DNA from: Streptomyces sp. NBC_01216 | GTDB lineage: Bacteria > Actinomycetota > Actinomycetes > Streptomycetales > Streptomycetaceae | Reading direction: 5' to 3' | DNA length: 64,000 nucleotides | NCBI RefSeq assembly: GCF_035994945.1 | Contig: NZ_CP108677.1 | Span: forward strand, 1,612,001 to 1,676,000 | Part shown: positions 51,866 to 61,008 of the stretch, piece by piece | Layout: the number at the start of each line of letters is the position of its first letter | Position numbering within the stretch: position 1 is the first letter of the stretch | Position numbers and translations under genes: made by a program | Notes under the pieces: model-generated | Seen by the model: only the letters and a program-made list of their open reading frames with translations | Told to the model about the DNA's origin: nothing | The model's database searches: none

Positions 51866-52636
51866 TCAGACCTCCGGCCGGAGCATGGGCGGGTTGAGCA
51901 GGGTCGCCCCGCCGGCCCTGAACAACTGGGCGGGGCGGCCACCCTGACGGGTGGTGGTACCGCCGGCCGGGACGAGGAAACCGGGGGTGCCGGTCACCTT
52001 CCGGTGGAAGTTGCGCGGATCCAGGGCGACACCCCATACCGCCTCGTACACCCGCCTCAACTCACCCACCGTGAACTCCGTCGGGCAGAAAGCGGTGGCC
52101 AAGGAGGAGTATTCGATCTTGGAGCGGGCCCGCTCGACTCCGTCGGCGAGGATTCTGGCGTGATCGAAGGCGAGTGGTTCCGGCCCTCCGCCCTCCCCTC
52201 CGGAAGCCTCCTCGGTGCCCAGCAGTTCCTCGACAGGAGCCCAGCGCGCGCTGTTCGCGTCGCCGCCCGCGCGCGGCGCGGGCAGGTCGGGCGAGAGCGC
52301 CAGGTGCGCCACGCTGACCACACGCATCCGGGGGTCACGGCCCGGATCACCATAGGTCGCCAGCTGTTCGAGATGGGCTCCGTTGCCGGGCGCGGGCGCC
52401 GACGCGGCGGGATCGTGGACGCAGAGCCCGGTCTCCTCGACCAGCTCGCGCGCCGCGGCGGCGCCGAGGTCCTCGTCGTCGCGCACGAATCCGCCCGGCA
52501 ACGCCCACCGCCCCCGGAAGGGCGGTTCCCCCCGTCGCACGACCAGGGCGCACAGCGCGGGACCCCGCACCGTGAGCACTACCAGGTCGACGGTGACGGC
52601 AAACGGAGGAAAGGCCGACGGGTCGTAGGGAGACAT
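51866..52636 (-). CDS. NUDIX protein with NrtR-like winged-helix C-terminus
   Basis: This 256-residue protein has an N-terminal NUDIX domain (FAVTVDLVVLTV..., then LPGGFVRDDEDLG and AAARELVEETGL). The NUDIX box G-x5-E-x7-RE-x2-EE-x-G is intact, so hydrolysis may be retained. The C-terminal part (about residues 155-240) reads TEFTVGELRRVYEAVWGVAL and DPRNFHRKVTGTPGF, the winged-helix segment typical of NrtR and ADP-ribose-responsive regulators of NAD metabolism. The ATG at 52636 lacks a strong ribosome binding site. A longer N-terminal frame to 52741 exists but is not NUDIX-like. A role as regulator or as enzyme cannot be decided here. Confidence 0.87.
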   Translation of the reverse strand: MSPYDPSAFPPFAVTVDLVVLTVRGPALCALVVRRGEPPFRGRWALPGGFVRDDEDLGAAAARELVEETGLCVHDPAASAPAPGNGAHLEQLATYGDPGRDPRMRVVSVAHLALSPDLPAPRAGGDANSARWAPVEELLGTEEASGGEGGGPEPLAFDHARILADGVERARSKIEYSSLATAFCPTEFTVGELRRVYEAVWGVALDPRNFHRKVTGTPGFLVPAGGTTTRQGGRPAQLFRAGGATLLNPPMLRPEV

Positions 52637-52745
52637 GCCGCGATCATAGTCGTCTTCCTGACGATAAACACGTCCCACAGGTACACCCACCACTCCCCGC
52701 TCTCCTCCCCGAAAGAAACTCGGCACGTGACACGCGCCCACGCGC

Positions 52746-54794
52746 TCACCCTCCCAGCTGAAGGCCCTCGGCTGCCTCCTCCACCATGCCCAGACCCAGC
52801 CGGCTCACGCGGAGCGCGAACGGCTCTCCCGCGACCGTGAGCCCTGACAGACGCACCGCGCCCAGGGGAGCCGACCCCAGCGGCTTCAGGGCGATGGTTC
52901 CTCCCGGGGCGTCCGGCCGGACGCCGGCGAGTGCCGTCAGCAGCTGGACCGCCGCAGCCGCCGCCACGGCGGCGGGACGGCAGGCGGCCGGGTGCGGCAC
53001 CGGGACCCCTCCGCCCGTGCGCTGCTCCCCCGCGTACATCTCCGGGAGCCGGTAGCCGAACGACTCGGCAGCGTCGAGCAGCCCGCGCGTGAGGAACTGT
53101 GCTCCCCTCTCGTGCCCCGCCGCGGCGAGCCCGGCGACGGCGACCGCCGTCTCGTGGACCCGCACAGCACCGGCGCGGTGCCCGAAGGGGTTGTATCCGG
53201 GTTCGGCGGCACCGAGGCTCCGCAGGCCCCATCCGGAGTCCAGCGCCGGCGAGCCGAGCAACCGTGCCAGCTGGTCGGTTCCGGCCGCGTCCAGGAGGCC
53301 GGGCGCGTACCGGCCTCCGCCCAGGAGGCCGGTGTCGAGGAGATGGGCCGCCCAGCCTCCGAGCAGGTGCCGGGGCGCCCCGTCCGGTGTCCGGGCCACG
53401 ACGGGCCGGCCACCGGAGGGATCGTCGAGCCAGAACCGCTCACGGAACCGGGCGCGCTGAGTGTGGGCGAAGGCGAGGAGCTCCTCTCCTCCCGGGCGGC
53501 CGCAGGCGTCGAGCAGGTCGGCGCCGAGGACGGCTGCCCGGTGGGCGTGGGCCTGCGTCTCGGCCCTCCAGGGGCCGGCGGGGCACGGGTCCGGGACCAT
53601 GGCGCCCGGCCCGCCGGCGGCACGGAGCCAGCGCAGACAACGTTCGGCGCTGGGGAGCAGCTCCGCGAGGTCCTGCTCCGGAAGGCCCCAGCGCCTCGCC
53701 TCCGCCAGCACCGTCGGGAAGGCGAGGGTGGCCTCGATGCCGGTGCAGCGAGGCGGGAGGTGAGGTCCCGCGTCTCTGAGCGGGCCGGGAATGCGCCCCG
53801 TATCGGGTCCCGGCCCGTCGAGCTGGGTGCGGGCCAGCGCGCGGAGGGTGCTGACGGCCAGCCGGGTACCGAGAGGCAGGGTCATGCGCGCGGCCCAGAG
53901 GGTCTCGGCGCCGGCCGGGCCGCAGCGCCAGGGCACCCCGGCGGCGAGATGGACGTCGGCGGACCGTACGGCATCACGCCGGAGCAGGGCACGCAGATCG
54001 TCGAGGGCGACGCGCAGCAGCTCCCCGACCCGTGGGTCGTCGCCCTCGGCCCGCGCCTCGGCGAGGACCTGGCCTCCGGGACGGGACGTGACGGACGTCC
54101 CGGTGCCGACGGGCCGTGACGTCCGGGCGCCTCCCCTGACCCGGAGTTCGATGGTGCGACTCTCGCCGGGCGCCAACTCGATCTCCCAGCGCAGCAGTCC
54201 GGCCGCGGCCAGCGCGTCCATGGGCGGCGGTGCGGCGGTGACGGCCGCGTACCTTCCGTCGTCGGTGGTCCAGCGCATCCCGGTGCCGTGGACGCTCGCC
54301 GCGAGCTCGGTCCCGGGCATGCCCGCCGCCACCGCCCCCAGATCCGCGAGATCCGTCGCCAGGGCCACTTCCACGGGGAAGCGCACCGGGCGGGCCGCCG
54401 AGCTGCGCAGGACGATCCGTTCGGTTCCGTCGGCCGTGCGAGAGCGCTCGACGGTGAGACCGGGGTCGGGCCCGGCGTCCGCGGCGGTGCGCAGGACGCC
54501 GAGGAACACGGCGCGGTCAGCGGCGGCCGTCCGGCCCTGGAGCGGGAGGGGCTCCCGGCCCGCGATCCGCAGGACGCAACGTGACAGGAGACGTCTTCCG
54601 GCGACGTAGACGCCTTCGAGGCCGTGGCCGGTGAGCTGCCCGTGTTCGGCGCAGACGGTGAGCGCGGGCAGGGCGACGCAGAGGAGCGCGTGGTGCACGG
54701 CGGGCAGGTCTCCCGCCCGCGGCGCGCCCGCGGCGCCCGGAGCGAGCGGGGGCCCGGGGACGGGGCCGGAGGCCGGGGCGGTGCTGAGGGCCAT
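52746..54794 (-). CDS. Glycogen debranching-type protein (GH63-like/amylo-alpha-1,6-glucosidase-like)
   Basis: This 682-residue protein has the N-terminal glycogen-debranching domain (CAEHGQLTGHGLEGVYVAG near residue 45, then RILSRCVLRIAG-like elements) and a C-terminal (alpha/alpha)6 barrel. Typical barrel features include AARMTLPLGTRLAVSTLRAL, PRCTGIEATLAFPTVLAEAR, and an AVRVHETAVAVAGLAAAGH segment. In related Streptomyces and mycobacterial proteins the family acts on glycogen-like or trehalose-derived glucans. The barrel normally has two acidic residues for hydrolysis. A Trp/Asp pattern such as LRWLRAAGG and FRERFWLDDPSGG is present, but I cannot confirm the catalytic pair. It lies 109 nt upstream of the NUDIX gene and may share its transcript. 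Confidence 0.82.
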   Translation of the reverse strand: MALSTAPASGPVPGPPLAPGAAGAPRAGDLPAVHHALLCVALPALTVCAEHGQLTGHGLEGVYVAGRRLLSRCVLRIAGREPLPLQGRTAAADRAVFLGVLRTAADAGPDPGLTVERSRTADGTERIVLRSSAARPVRFPVEVALATDLADLGAVAAGMPGTELAASVHGTGMRWTTDDGRYAAVTAAPPPMDALAAAGLLRWEIELAPGESRTIELRVRGGARTSRPVGTGTSVTSRPGGQVLAEARAEGDDPRVGELLRVALDDLRALLRRDAVRSADVHLAAGVPWRCGPAGAETLWAARMTLPLGTRLAVSTLRALARTQLDGPGPDTGRIPGPLRDAGPHLPPRCTGIEATLAFPTVLAEARRWGLPEQDLAELLPSAERCLRWLRAAGGPGAMVPDPCPAGPWRAETQAHAHRAAVLGADLLDACGRPGGEELLAFAHTQRARFRERFWLDDPSGGRPVVARTPDGAPRHLLGGWAAHLLDTGLLGGGRYAPGLLDAAGTDQLARLLGSPALDSGWGLRSLGAAEPGYNPFGHRAGAVRVHETAVAVAGLAAAGHERGAQFLTRGLLDAAESFGYRLPEMYAGEQRTGGGVPVPHPAACRPAAVAAAAAVQLLTALAGVRPDAPGGTIALKPLGSAPLGAVRLSGLTVAGEPFALRVSRLGLGMVEEAAEGLQLGG

Positions 54795-54909
54795 GGGTGG
54801 TGTTCCGCGCTCTCTGTGCGATCCGGACGGCCGGTGGGCCGTCGGCGGCACGGGCCGTACGGCTCCGCCACAGAACTGAACGCCGGCACGGGCGGCCGGG
54901 TCACGGGCG

Positions 54910-56340
54910 TCACCGCCCGCTCCTCGTCCCGCGTTGCCCACCGCGGCGGGTACCGGTACCCCGGAGGGGCCCGGACGGAGTACCCGGACGGCTGCAGGCG
55001 TTCGGTCCGGTCTTGTTCGCCGCCCCCGGCCGCGCGGCCCGCCGCGCCGCCCGCCGACGTGCCGCCCGGTCCTCCGCGCTGCCGGGAGGCTCGGTCGTGG
55101 TGGGGGCTTCGGCCGGTTCCGATGTGTCCGGCTCCTCCCGGGTCCGACGCTCACCGCGCAGGCAGCGCCGGAGCGACTCGGGGTCGAGTCCCTCGTTGCA
55201 TGCCTGGTGCAGCAGGCGTGCGAAGAGGTACGCGGGGTCGGCTTCGAGCGCGAGGCCGAGGGCGACGCGGGCGGTCGGCTCGTCCCCGGTGGACCAGGCC
55301 GCCCAGCCGGCCAGGGCCAGTGGCGCGGCGGCGTGCTCCTCGAACGGGGTGACGCAGCGGCGGGCCAACGCGCGCCACAGACGGAGCGCGGCGGCGCCCT
55401 CACGGCCCTCCATCCATTCCGCGGCCCGGTCCCGGGTGTCCCGGTCCTGGAGGCCGAGGATCAGGGCGGCCGCCTCGTCGGCGGTCAGCAGCCGGTCGTC
55501 CACCGCGTCGGCCTGTGCTGTTCCTGTCCGGCCCCGGACCGCTTGGGACGCCGAGTCTCGCGGTGCCGGTGCTTCCGTGGCCGGGTCGCTCGCAGGTGGG
55601 GCGTCGAAGCGCCGCATCACCTCCGCGGCCAGCGTCAGTGTCGCTTCCCTGACCTCCAGCCGGCCCTGTCCGGCGGGATCGTCGAGGATCTTGGGCACGA
55701 GCACGGTGGCGGCGGCGTCCAAGGCCGTGCGCTGCCGTGCGCCGTCCGGTGCGTCGCACGGCCGGAACCTCGCCCGCATCTCCCGCAGGGTGCCGCGTAC
55801 CTGGATCCCGGCGTAGGCGGCGGCCGCCGCCATCACCGAGGTGCCGGTGAGCGCGAGGGGAGTTCCGTCCTCGGGGCAGCAGCGCGGGTCGGGACAGCAG
55901 TAGGAGAAGTACAGGCCGTCGGAGATGCACAGGGCCTCGTAGACCGGGATGTCGAGGGCACCGCACACGGTGCGGAGGCGCTGCGCGAAGGGGCGCAGGC
56001 GTTCCGTCACCCGACGGCCCGTCTCGCCGGGAGCGGGGTCCTGGCAGAGGAAGACGACGATGCCGTCCGGCCGGGCGCCGCCGCTGAGGGCGCTTCCCTC
56101 GACCAGGCTCACGGCGAGGTGCTCCGCCGTGGCGGGCCATTCCTCCGGCGAGTCCGGGATGCCCAGCCTGACCCGGCCGCCGAAACGGCCCTGCTCGCCG
56201 TGGAGCGCGACGAGCACCACGGAGTCGCTGGGGTGGAATCCCAGCATGAAGGGCAGGGCGTCGGCCAGTTCGGCGGGTCCGCGCAGGGTGATCTGATGCG
56301 TTTGGGGCGTTACACGGGAATCATGCCGGTTCGTGTTCAT
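54910..56340 (-). CDS. DUF4192-family protein
   Basis: This 476-residue actinobacterial protein starts MNTNRHDSRVTPQTHQITLR. The DUF4192 core has LADALPFMLGFHPSDSVVLV, then IVVFLCQDPAPGETGRRVTE and the conserved cysteine-rich signature YFSYCCPDPRCCPEDGTPLA, possibly a metal site. A second half (about residues 260-410) holds helical repeats (RDRAAEWMEGREGAAALRLW, LALAGWAAWSTGDEPTARVA), similar to TPR-like units. The last 70 residues are low-complexity Arg/Ala/Pro/Gly. Function unknown. It is divergent from recQ with only 121 nt between the start codons, so the two may share a promoter region. Confidence 0.88.
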   Translation of the reverse strand: MNTNRHDSRVTPQTHQITLRGPAELADALPFMLGFHPSDSVVLVALHGEQGRFGGRVRLGIPDSPEEWPATAEHLAVSLVEGSALSGGARPDGIVVFLCQDPAPGETGRRVTERLRPFAQRLRTVCGALDIPVYEALCISDGLYFSYCCPDPRCCPEDGTPLALTGTSVMAAAAAYAGIQVRGTLREMRARFRPCDAPDGARQRTALDAAATVLVPKILDDPAGQGRLEVREATLTLAAEVMRRFDAPPASDPATEAPAPRDSASQAVRGRTGTAQADAVDDRLLTADEAAALILGLQDRDTRDRAAEWMEGREGAAALRLWRALARRCVTPFEEHAAAPLALAGWAAWSTGDEPTARVALGLALEADPAYLFARLLHQACNEGLDPESLRRCLRGERRTREEPDTSEPAEAPTTTEPPGSAEDRAARRRAARRAARPGAANKTGPNACSRPGTPSGPLRGTGTRRGGQRGTRSGR

Positions 56341-56461
56341 GGTCACGACGGTCTCGCGGACACCTCCGCGTGCGAAACCCCTGTGGATAACTCCCGCGCC
56401 GGTTGTCCACAGATTCGCGGCCCGTTCGCCGAATGTCCGAGGCATCGGGTTGCATGGAGAC

Positions 56462-58645
56462 ATGACCCACGCAGAACGACCCGAAGACCGCGCCACCCTC
56501 CGCGCCACCGCCGATGCCGTACTCGCCCGCCTCGTCGGCGACGCCACGGGCAAGGCGAGACTGCGGGAGGACCAGTGGCGCGCCATCGAGGCGCTCGTCG
56601 CGGAGAAGCGGCGGGCGCTGGTCGTTCAGCGGACCGGGTGGGGCAAGTCCGCCGTGTACTTCGTGGCGACCTCGCTGCTGCGCGAGAGGGGCAGCGGTCC
56701 GACGGTGATCGTGTCCCCGCTGCTCGCGTTGATGCGCAACCAGGTGGAGGCGGCGGCCCGGGCGGGCATCCGCGCCCGCACCATCAACTCGTCCAACACG
56801 GAGGAGTGGGAGACGGTCCAGCAGGAGGTGTCCGCGGGCGAGGTGGACGTACTGCTGGTCAGCCCCGAGCGGCTCAACAATCCGGACTTCCGCGACCAGG
56901 TGCTCCCCCGGCTCGCCGCCGCCACGGGCCTGCTGGTGGTGGACGAGGCGCACTGCATCTCCGACTGGGGTCACGACTTCCGGCCGGACTACCGGCGTCT
57001 GCGCACGATGCTGGCCGAGCTCCCGGCCGGGGTGCCGGTGCTCGCCACCACGGCGACGGCCAACGCCCGGGTGACCGCGGACGTGGCCGAGCAGCTCGGG
57101 ACGGGTGCCGGGTCGGACGCGCTGGTGCTGCGCGGTCCGCTGGACCGGGAGAGCCTCAGCCTCGGCGTCGTGCGTCTGCCGGACGCCGCCCACCGGCTCG
57201 CCTGGCTGGCGGACCACCTCGGGGAGCTCCCTGGGTCCGGCATCGTCTACACCCTGACGGTCGCTGCGGCCGAGGAGGTGACGGCCTATCTGCGGCAGTG
57301 CGGGCACACCGTGTCGTCGTACACGGGACGCACCGAGAACGCCGAACGCCAGCAGGCCGAGGAGGACCTGCTGGCGAACCGGGTGAAGGCGCTGGTGGCG
57401 ACCTCCGCCCTGGGGATGGGCTTCGACAAGCCGGACCTCGGCTTCGTCGTCCACCTCGGCTCGCCCTCCTCGCCCATCGCGTACTACCAGCAGGTGGGCC
57501 GCGCCGGCCGTGGCGTGGAGCACGCCGAGGTGCTGCTGCTGCCGGGCAAGGAGGACGAGGCGATCTGGCAGTACTTCGCCTCGGTCGCCTTCCCGCCGGA
57601 GGAGCAGGTGCGCCGCACCCTGGACGTGCTGGCCCACGCGGACCGACCGCTGTCCCTGCCCGCCCTCGAGCCTCTGGTCGAACTGCGCCGCACGCGGCTG
57701 GAGACGATGCTCAAGGTGCTGGACGTGGACGGTGCGGTGCACCGGGTGAAGGGCGGCTGGACGAGTACGGGCCGGCCCTGGAGCTATGACACGGAACGCT
57801 ACGCGTGGGTGGCCCGTCAGCGTTCGGCCGAACAGCAGGCCATGCGGGAGTACGCGGCGACCACCGGTTGCCGGATGGAGTTCCTACGGCGTCGGCTCGA
57901 CGACGAGGCGGCGGCCCCGTGCGGCCGCTGCGACAACTGCGCGGGGTCCCGCTTCGACCCCAAGGTGACCGACACCGCGCTCGACGCCGCCAAGGGCGAG
58001 CTCGGACGCCCCGGGGTGGACGTGGAGCCCCGCAAGATGTGGCCGACCGGACTCGCCGCGGTCGGCGTCGATCTGAAGGGCCGTATCCCCGCGACCGAAC
58101 AGTCCTACGGCGGAAGGGCGCTGGGAAGACTTTCGGACATCGGCTGGGGTAACCGGCTGCGTCCGATGCTGTCGGAACAGTCGGCGGACGGCCCGGTTCC
58201 GGACGATGTCGTGCAGGCGGTGGTCCATGTGCTCGCCGACTGGGCCAGAGGTCCGGGGGGTTGGGCCTCCGGGGAGCCGGACGCACCGGCACGGCCGGCC
58301 GGAGTGGTCACGGTCGCCTCGCGCAGCAGACCACGGCTCGTGGGCTCGCTCGGCAGCCGGATCGCCGAGGTCGGGCGGATGCCACTGCTCGGTTCGGTGG
58401 AGTACGCGCCGGAGGCGGAGGAGTTGCGGATCTCCCGGACGAACAGCGCCCAGCGGGTGGTCGGACTCCACCGGGCGCTCACGGTCCCGCCGGAGCTGGC
58501 GGAGCGGCTGGCCTCCGCGGACGGTCCCGTCCTGCTCGTCGACGACCTGTCGGACAGCGGTTGGACACTGGCTGTGACGGCTCGTCTGCTGCGCCGGGCA
58601 GGGGCGGATGGCGTGTTCCCGATGGTGCTCGCCGTCCAGGGGTGA
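56462..58645 (+). CDS. recQ: RecQ-family DNA helicase with C-terminal phosphoribosyltransferase-like domain
   Basis: This 727-residue ATP-dependent 3'-5' DNA helicase has the RecQ motifs LREDQWRAIEAL (motif 0), TGWGKS (Walker A, Lys62), DEAHCISDWGHDFRPDY (Asp161), ATTATANARVTADV, GMGFDKPDLGFVVHL and YYQQVGRAGR (motif VI). The zinc-binding RQC region has CGRCDNCAGS (Cys487, 490, 493). Beyond it there is no HRDC domain. Instead the last 100 residues carry VLLVDDLSDSGWTLAVTARL (from about residue 685), which is a PRPP-binding motif of phosphoribosyltransferases such as ComF. The RecQ part is complete. The ATG at 56462 follows GGAG with a short spacer. It is divergent from the DUF4192 gene and followed by an uncharacterised gene. 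Confidence 0.92.
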   Translation: MTHAERPEDRATLRATADAVLARLVGDATGKARLREDQWRAIEALVAEKRRALVVQRTGWGKSAVYFVATSLLRERGSGPTVIVSPLLALMRNQVEAAARAGIRARTINSSNTEEWETVQQEVSAGEVDVLLVSPERLNNPDFRDQVLPRLAAATGLLVVDEAHCISDWGHDFRPDYRRLRTMLAELPAGVPVLATTATANARVTADVAEQLGTGAGSDALVLRGPLDRESLSLGVVRLPDAAHRLAWLADHLGELPGSGIVYTLTVAAAEEVTAYLRQCGHTVSSYTGRTENAERQQAEEDLLANRVKALVATSALGMGFDKPDLGFVVHLGSPSSPIAYYQQVGRAGRGVEHAEVLLLPGKEDEAIWQYFASVAFPPEEQVRRTLDVLAHADRPLSLPALEPLVELRRTRLETMLKVLDVDGAVHRVKGGWTSTGRPWSYDTERYAWVARQRSAEQQAMREYAATTGCRMEFLRRRLDDEAAAPCGRCDNCAGSRFDPKVTDTALDAAKGELGRPGVDVEPRKMWPTGLAAVGVDLKGRIPATEQSYGGRALGRLSDIGWGNRLRPMLSEQSADGPVPDDVVQAVVHVLADWARGPGGWASGEPDAPARPAGVVTVASRSRPRLVGSLGSRIAEVGRMPLLGSVEYAPEAEELRISRTNSAQRVVGLHRALTVPPELAERLASADGPVLLVDDLSDSGWTLAVTARLLRRAGADGVFPMVLAVQG

Positions 58646-58861
58646 AACAGGGAGTGAACAATGGGCAACTGGGCAGGGATATGAGAGTCATACCGGCGTA
58701 TTCCAGTCAGCGGCCTCAATTGCTCGTTGCCGCCCGTGCACAGGCCGAGCAAGAATTGGGCATCGCCCCGCACGGCCCGTACGCGGTCCCGAAGGACCGT
58801 GCCGTGGTGCGCCCTCATTCGACCCTGCCCGCCCTGCGGGCGCGTTTCCGAAGGGAGGACC

Positions 58862-59491
58862 GTGACCTTCGGATTCGCTCCGTCCGCAGCCACCTCGATC
58901 AGTTCGTCGTCCGGGTCCGCCAGCCACCTCGCTCGGATGCTGGAACCGGCCGAGTGGACCGCGGCAGGAATCCCGCTACTGCGCAATCCGCGTGAGGTCG
59001 TCAGCGGTCTGCACAGCCGCCACCGACCGACGCCCTCGACCGCGATCGTCGCCGTCCTCGACCCCGAGGAACGCCTCACGGCCAGCGCGTCGTTCGTCCG
59101 TCGCGCCGTGCCGGCGGACGGCTGGGAGTTCCGCAACGCGCTCCTCGCCCATCTGCGCCGGGTCATCCCGCACGACCTCCGCAGGCGCTCCCCGGTACGG
59201 ACCGCGGTCCTGCTCTACTGCCGCGATGGTGACGAGCGCTGGACCCAGGAGGACGGCGCCTGGATGTGGGGACTGCGTGACGCGTGCACCCTCCACGGAC
59301 TGCGCTGCGGTGCGTACATCACGCTGACCCGCGGCGGCTGGCAGGTCCTGGGCGAGGGCCGGGGCGGTCGGCAGCCAGGCGCCGACTCCCGTCCCGTCCC
59401 TCTCGGAGAGGCGACCTCCGAGCTGGGTGCGCTCACCCCGCGGACGGCCGGTGGCGCCGCCGAACCTCTGCGCCGCGCCGCGGCACGCTGA
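58862..59491 (+). CDS. Conserved hypothetical protein (possible degenerate RadC/JAB-like)
   Basis: This 209-residue protein begins with a Ser/Ala-rich leader (FAPSAATSISSSSGSASH). A core follows with STAIVAVLDPEERLTASASF, then RTAVLLYCRDGDERWTQED and ACTLHGLRCGAYITLTRGGW, ending WQVLGEGRGG. The pattern of strand, acidic loop, helix and I-x-L-x-x-x-G-W resembles a degenerate RadC/JAB domain, but the HxH-x-S/D metal motif is missing, so this is a weak comparison. The GTG at 58862 follows AGGGAGG. It lies 216 nt after recQ in the same direction and could be cotranscribed with it. Confidence 0.7.
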   Translation: MTFGFAPSAATSISSSSGSASHLARMLEPAEWTAAGIPLLRNPREVVSGLHSRHRPTPSTAIVAVLDPEERLTASASFVRRAVPADGWEFRNALLAHLRRVIPHDLRRRSPVRTAVLLYCRDGDERWTQEDGAWMWGLRDACTLHGLRCGAYITLTRGGWQVLGEGRGGRQPGADSRPVPLGEATSELGALTPRTAGGAAEPLRRAAAR

Positions 59492-59522
59492 GACCTTTCA
59501 CGCAGCGGACCGGTCGGCACGG

Positions 59523-59549
59523 CCCGGCCGCCCTCCAGGGGCGGCCGGG
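59523..59549. terminator. Hairpin between convergent genes
   Basis: The arms at 59523-59533 and 59539-59549 are exact 11-nt reverse complements, 5-nt loop. It lies between the ends of the rightward 58.9 kb gene and the leftward 59.6 kb gene. Confidence 0.72.
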
Positions 59550-59574
59550 TCAGGACCGCGTACGGCGTGGCGGC

Positions 59575-60207
59575 TCAGACACGCACGTCGAGCACGGCGT
59601 TGATGCGCTGCGGGTCGCCGCAGACGATGAGCAGCGAGGTGGCGCGTCCCGCCGCGAGGGGCAGGAAACCGGCGGTGGCCTCGTCGGCTCCGCCGTTGAC
59701 GGCCACGACCACCACGGGCCGGGCGGCCACCTGTCCCACCGCGGCGGCGTCCGCGAAGAAGACGTCGTCGTGGGCGTCCTGCTGCGCCCAGTAGGCGGCT
59801 TCTCCGAAGGACAGCTCATGTGCTGCCCAGGGGTGTTGCTCGCCGGTGGTGAGCAGCAGGATCTCGCCCGGTGCGCGACCGGACTCCAGGAGGAGGTCCA
59901 CGGCCTCTTCGGCCGCGTCGAGCGCACCTTCGAAGGAAGCGGGGATCAGCTGGATCTGCGGGCCGGACGGCTGCTCGGAACGTTTCTCCGGGCCGGACGG
60001 TGTCGACTGGCCGGCACCGGGGTGCTGGCGCTGTACCGGCGGACCGGGCCTGGCCGGTCCGGGGACGGGACGTCCGGGCCGCGGTGCGGTCGCGGAACGC
60101 GGTCCGGGTACGGGACGGGGACTCGGCACGGGGCGACCGGCGGCCGTAGCGGCGCGGGGACCCTGGGCACTCTCGTGAATCTGAGGCTCCTCGGGGATGA
60201 GAGGCAT
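59575..60207 (-). CDS. Conserved hypothetical protein, helicase C-terminal-like
   Basis: This 210-residue protein has a Pro/Ala/Gly/Arg-rich first 75 residues. A folded part follows, with EAVDLLLESGRAPGEILLLT, HDDVFFADAAAVGQVAARPV, VVVVAVNGGADEATAGF and RATSLLIVCGDPQRINAVLD. The order of a short helix, a VVAVNGG strand and an LLIVCGDP strand resembles the end of UvrD-like or other superfamily 1 helicases, but the protein lacks any P-loop and could be a small truncated or decoy version. The ATG at 60207 opens MPLIPEEPQIHESAQGP. It sits 93 nt downstream of rnhB on the same strand. Confidence 0.68.
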   Translation of the reverse strand: MPLIPEEPQIHESAQGPRAATAAGRPVPSPRPVPGPRSATAPRPGRPVPGPARPGPPVQRQHPGAGQSTPSGPEKRSEQPSGPQIQLIPASFEGALDAAEEAVDLLLESGRAPGEILLLTTGEQHPWAAHELSFGEAAYWAQQDAHDDVFFADAAAVGQVAARPVVVVAVNGGADEATAGFLPLAAGRATSLLIVCGDPQRINAVLDVRV

Positions 60208-60300
60208 GGGTGGATGTCTATCAAACGCCGGTGCGATGCGATCCGGCGGGTTGGTGCAAATCGTGCGACCCGGCTGCCGAGGCGGACTCCGCCGGGTGGT

Positions 60301-61008
60301 TCAGAAATCGAAGCCGAGTTGGCCCCCGTATTCCCTTGCGACCGCCTCGGCGGAGACACGGACCTTCTTGAGGTGCCGCCACCGGGGCAGTGCGTCGAGG
60401 TACGACCAGGAGAGGCGGTGATACCGGGTGGGTCCCCGCTCCTCCAGAGCCGCCTTGTGCACCGGCGAAGGGTAGCCCGCGTTGGCCCCGAAGGCGTAGG
60501 CGGAGCATTCCGCCTCGGCCTCCAGTCCGGCCATCAACGCGTCGCGCCGCACCTTGGCGAGGACGGACGCCGCGGCGACGGCGACACAGGACTGATCGCC
60601 CTTGATCACCGTACGGACCTTCCAGGGGCTTCCCAGGTAGTCGTGCTTGCCGTCGAGGATCACCGCGTCCGGACGCACCGGCAGGCCCTCCAGCGCGCGC
60701 ACCGCGGCCAGCCGCAGCGCCGCGGTCATGCCGAGCGCGTCGATCTCCTCGGGCGAGGCGTCCCCGAGTGCGTAGGCGGTGACCCACTTCTCGAGCTCCT
60801 CGGCCAGGGCGGTACGACGTCTGGGCGTGATCAGTTTGGAGTCCGTGAGCCCCGCGGGGGGCCGACGCAGTCCGGTGACGGCCGCGCACACCGTGACGGG
60901 TCCGGCCCACGCGCCGCGACCGACCTCGTCGACCCCGGCGACGATCCTGGCGCCGGTGGTGGCTCGGAGCGACCGCTCGACGGTGTGGGTGGGTGGTTCG
61001 TACGGCAT
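60301..61008 (-). CDS. rnhB: Ribonuclease HII
   Basis: This 235-residue RNase HII cleaves the RNA strand at ribonucleotides in DNA-RNA hybrids. The catalytic acids are found in [16 protein letters not shown] (Asp27, Glu28), in [11 protein letters not shown] (third Asp) and near [17 protein letters not shown] (fourth Asp). The conserved [13 protein letters not shown] is intact, and the C-terminus is normal. The ATG opens [14 protein letters not shown]. In Streptomyces rnhB lies near recQ, as here. Confidence 0.95.
   Translation of the reverse strand: MPYEPPTHTVERSLRATTGARIVAGVDEVGRGAWAGPVTVCAAVTGLRRPPAGLTDSKLITPRRRTALAEELEKWVTAYALGDASPEEIDALGMTAALRLAAVRALEGLPVRPDAVILDGKHDYLGSPWKVRTVIKGDQSCVAVAAASVLAKVRRDALMAGLEAEAECSAYAFGANAGYPSPVHKAALEERGPTRYHRLSWSYLDALPRWRHLKKVRVSAEAVAREYGGQLGFDF

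Noticed and set aside
58681-58995. 105-residue plus-strand frame between recQ and the next gene (begins MRVIPAYSSQRP)
   Set aside because: It has a fair ribosome binding site but overlaps the start of the better-supported gene at 58862 by 134 nt, and its C-terminal half looks like an out-of-frame translation.
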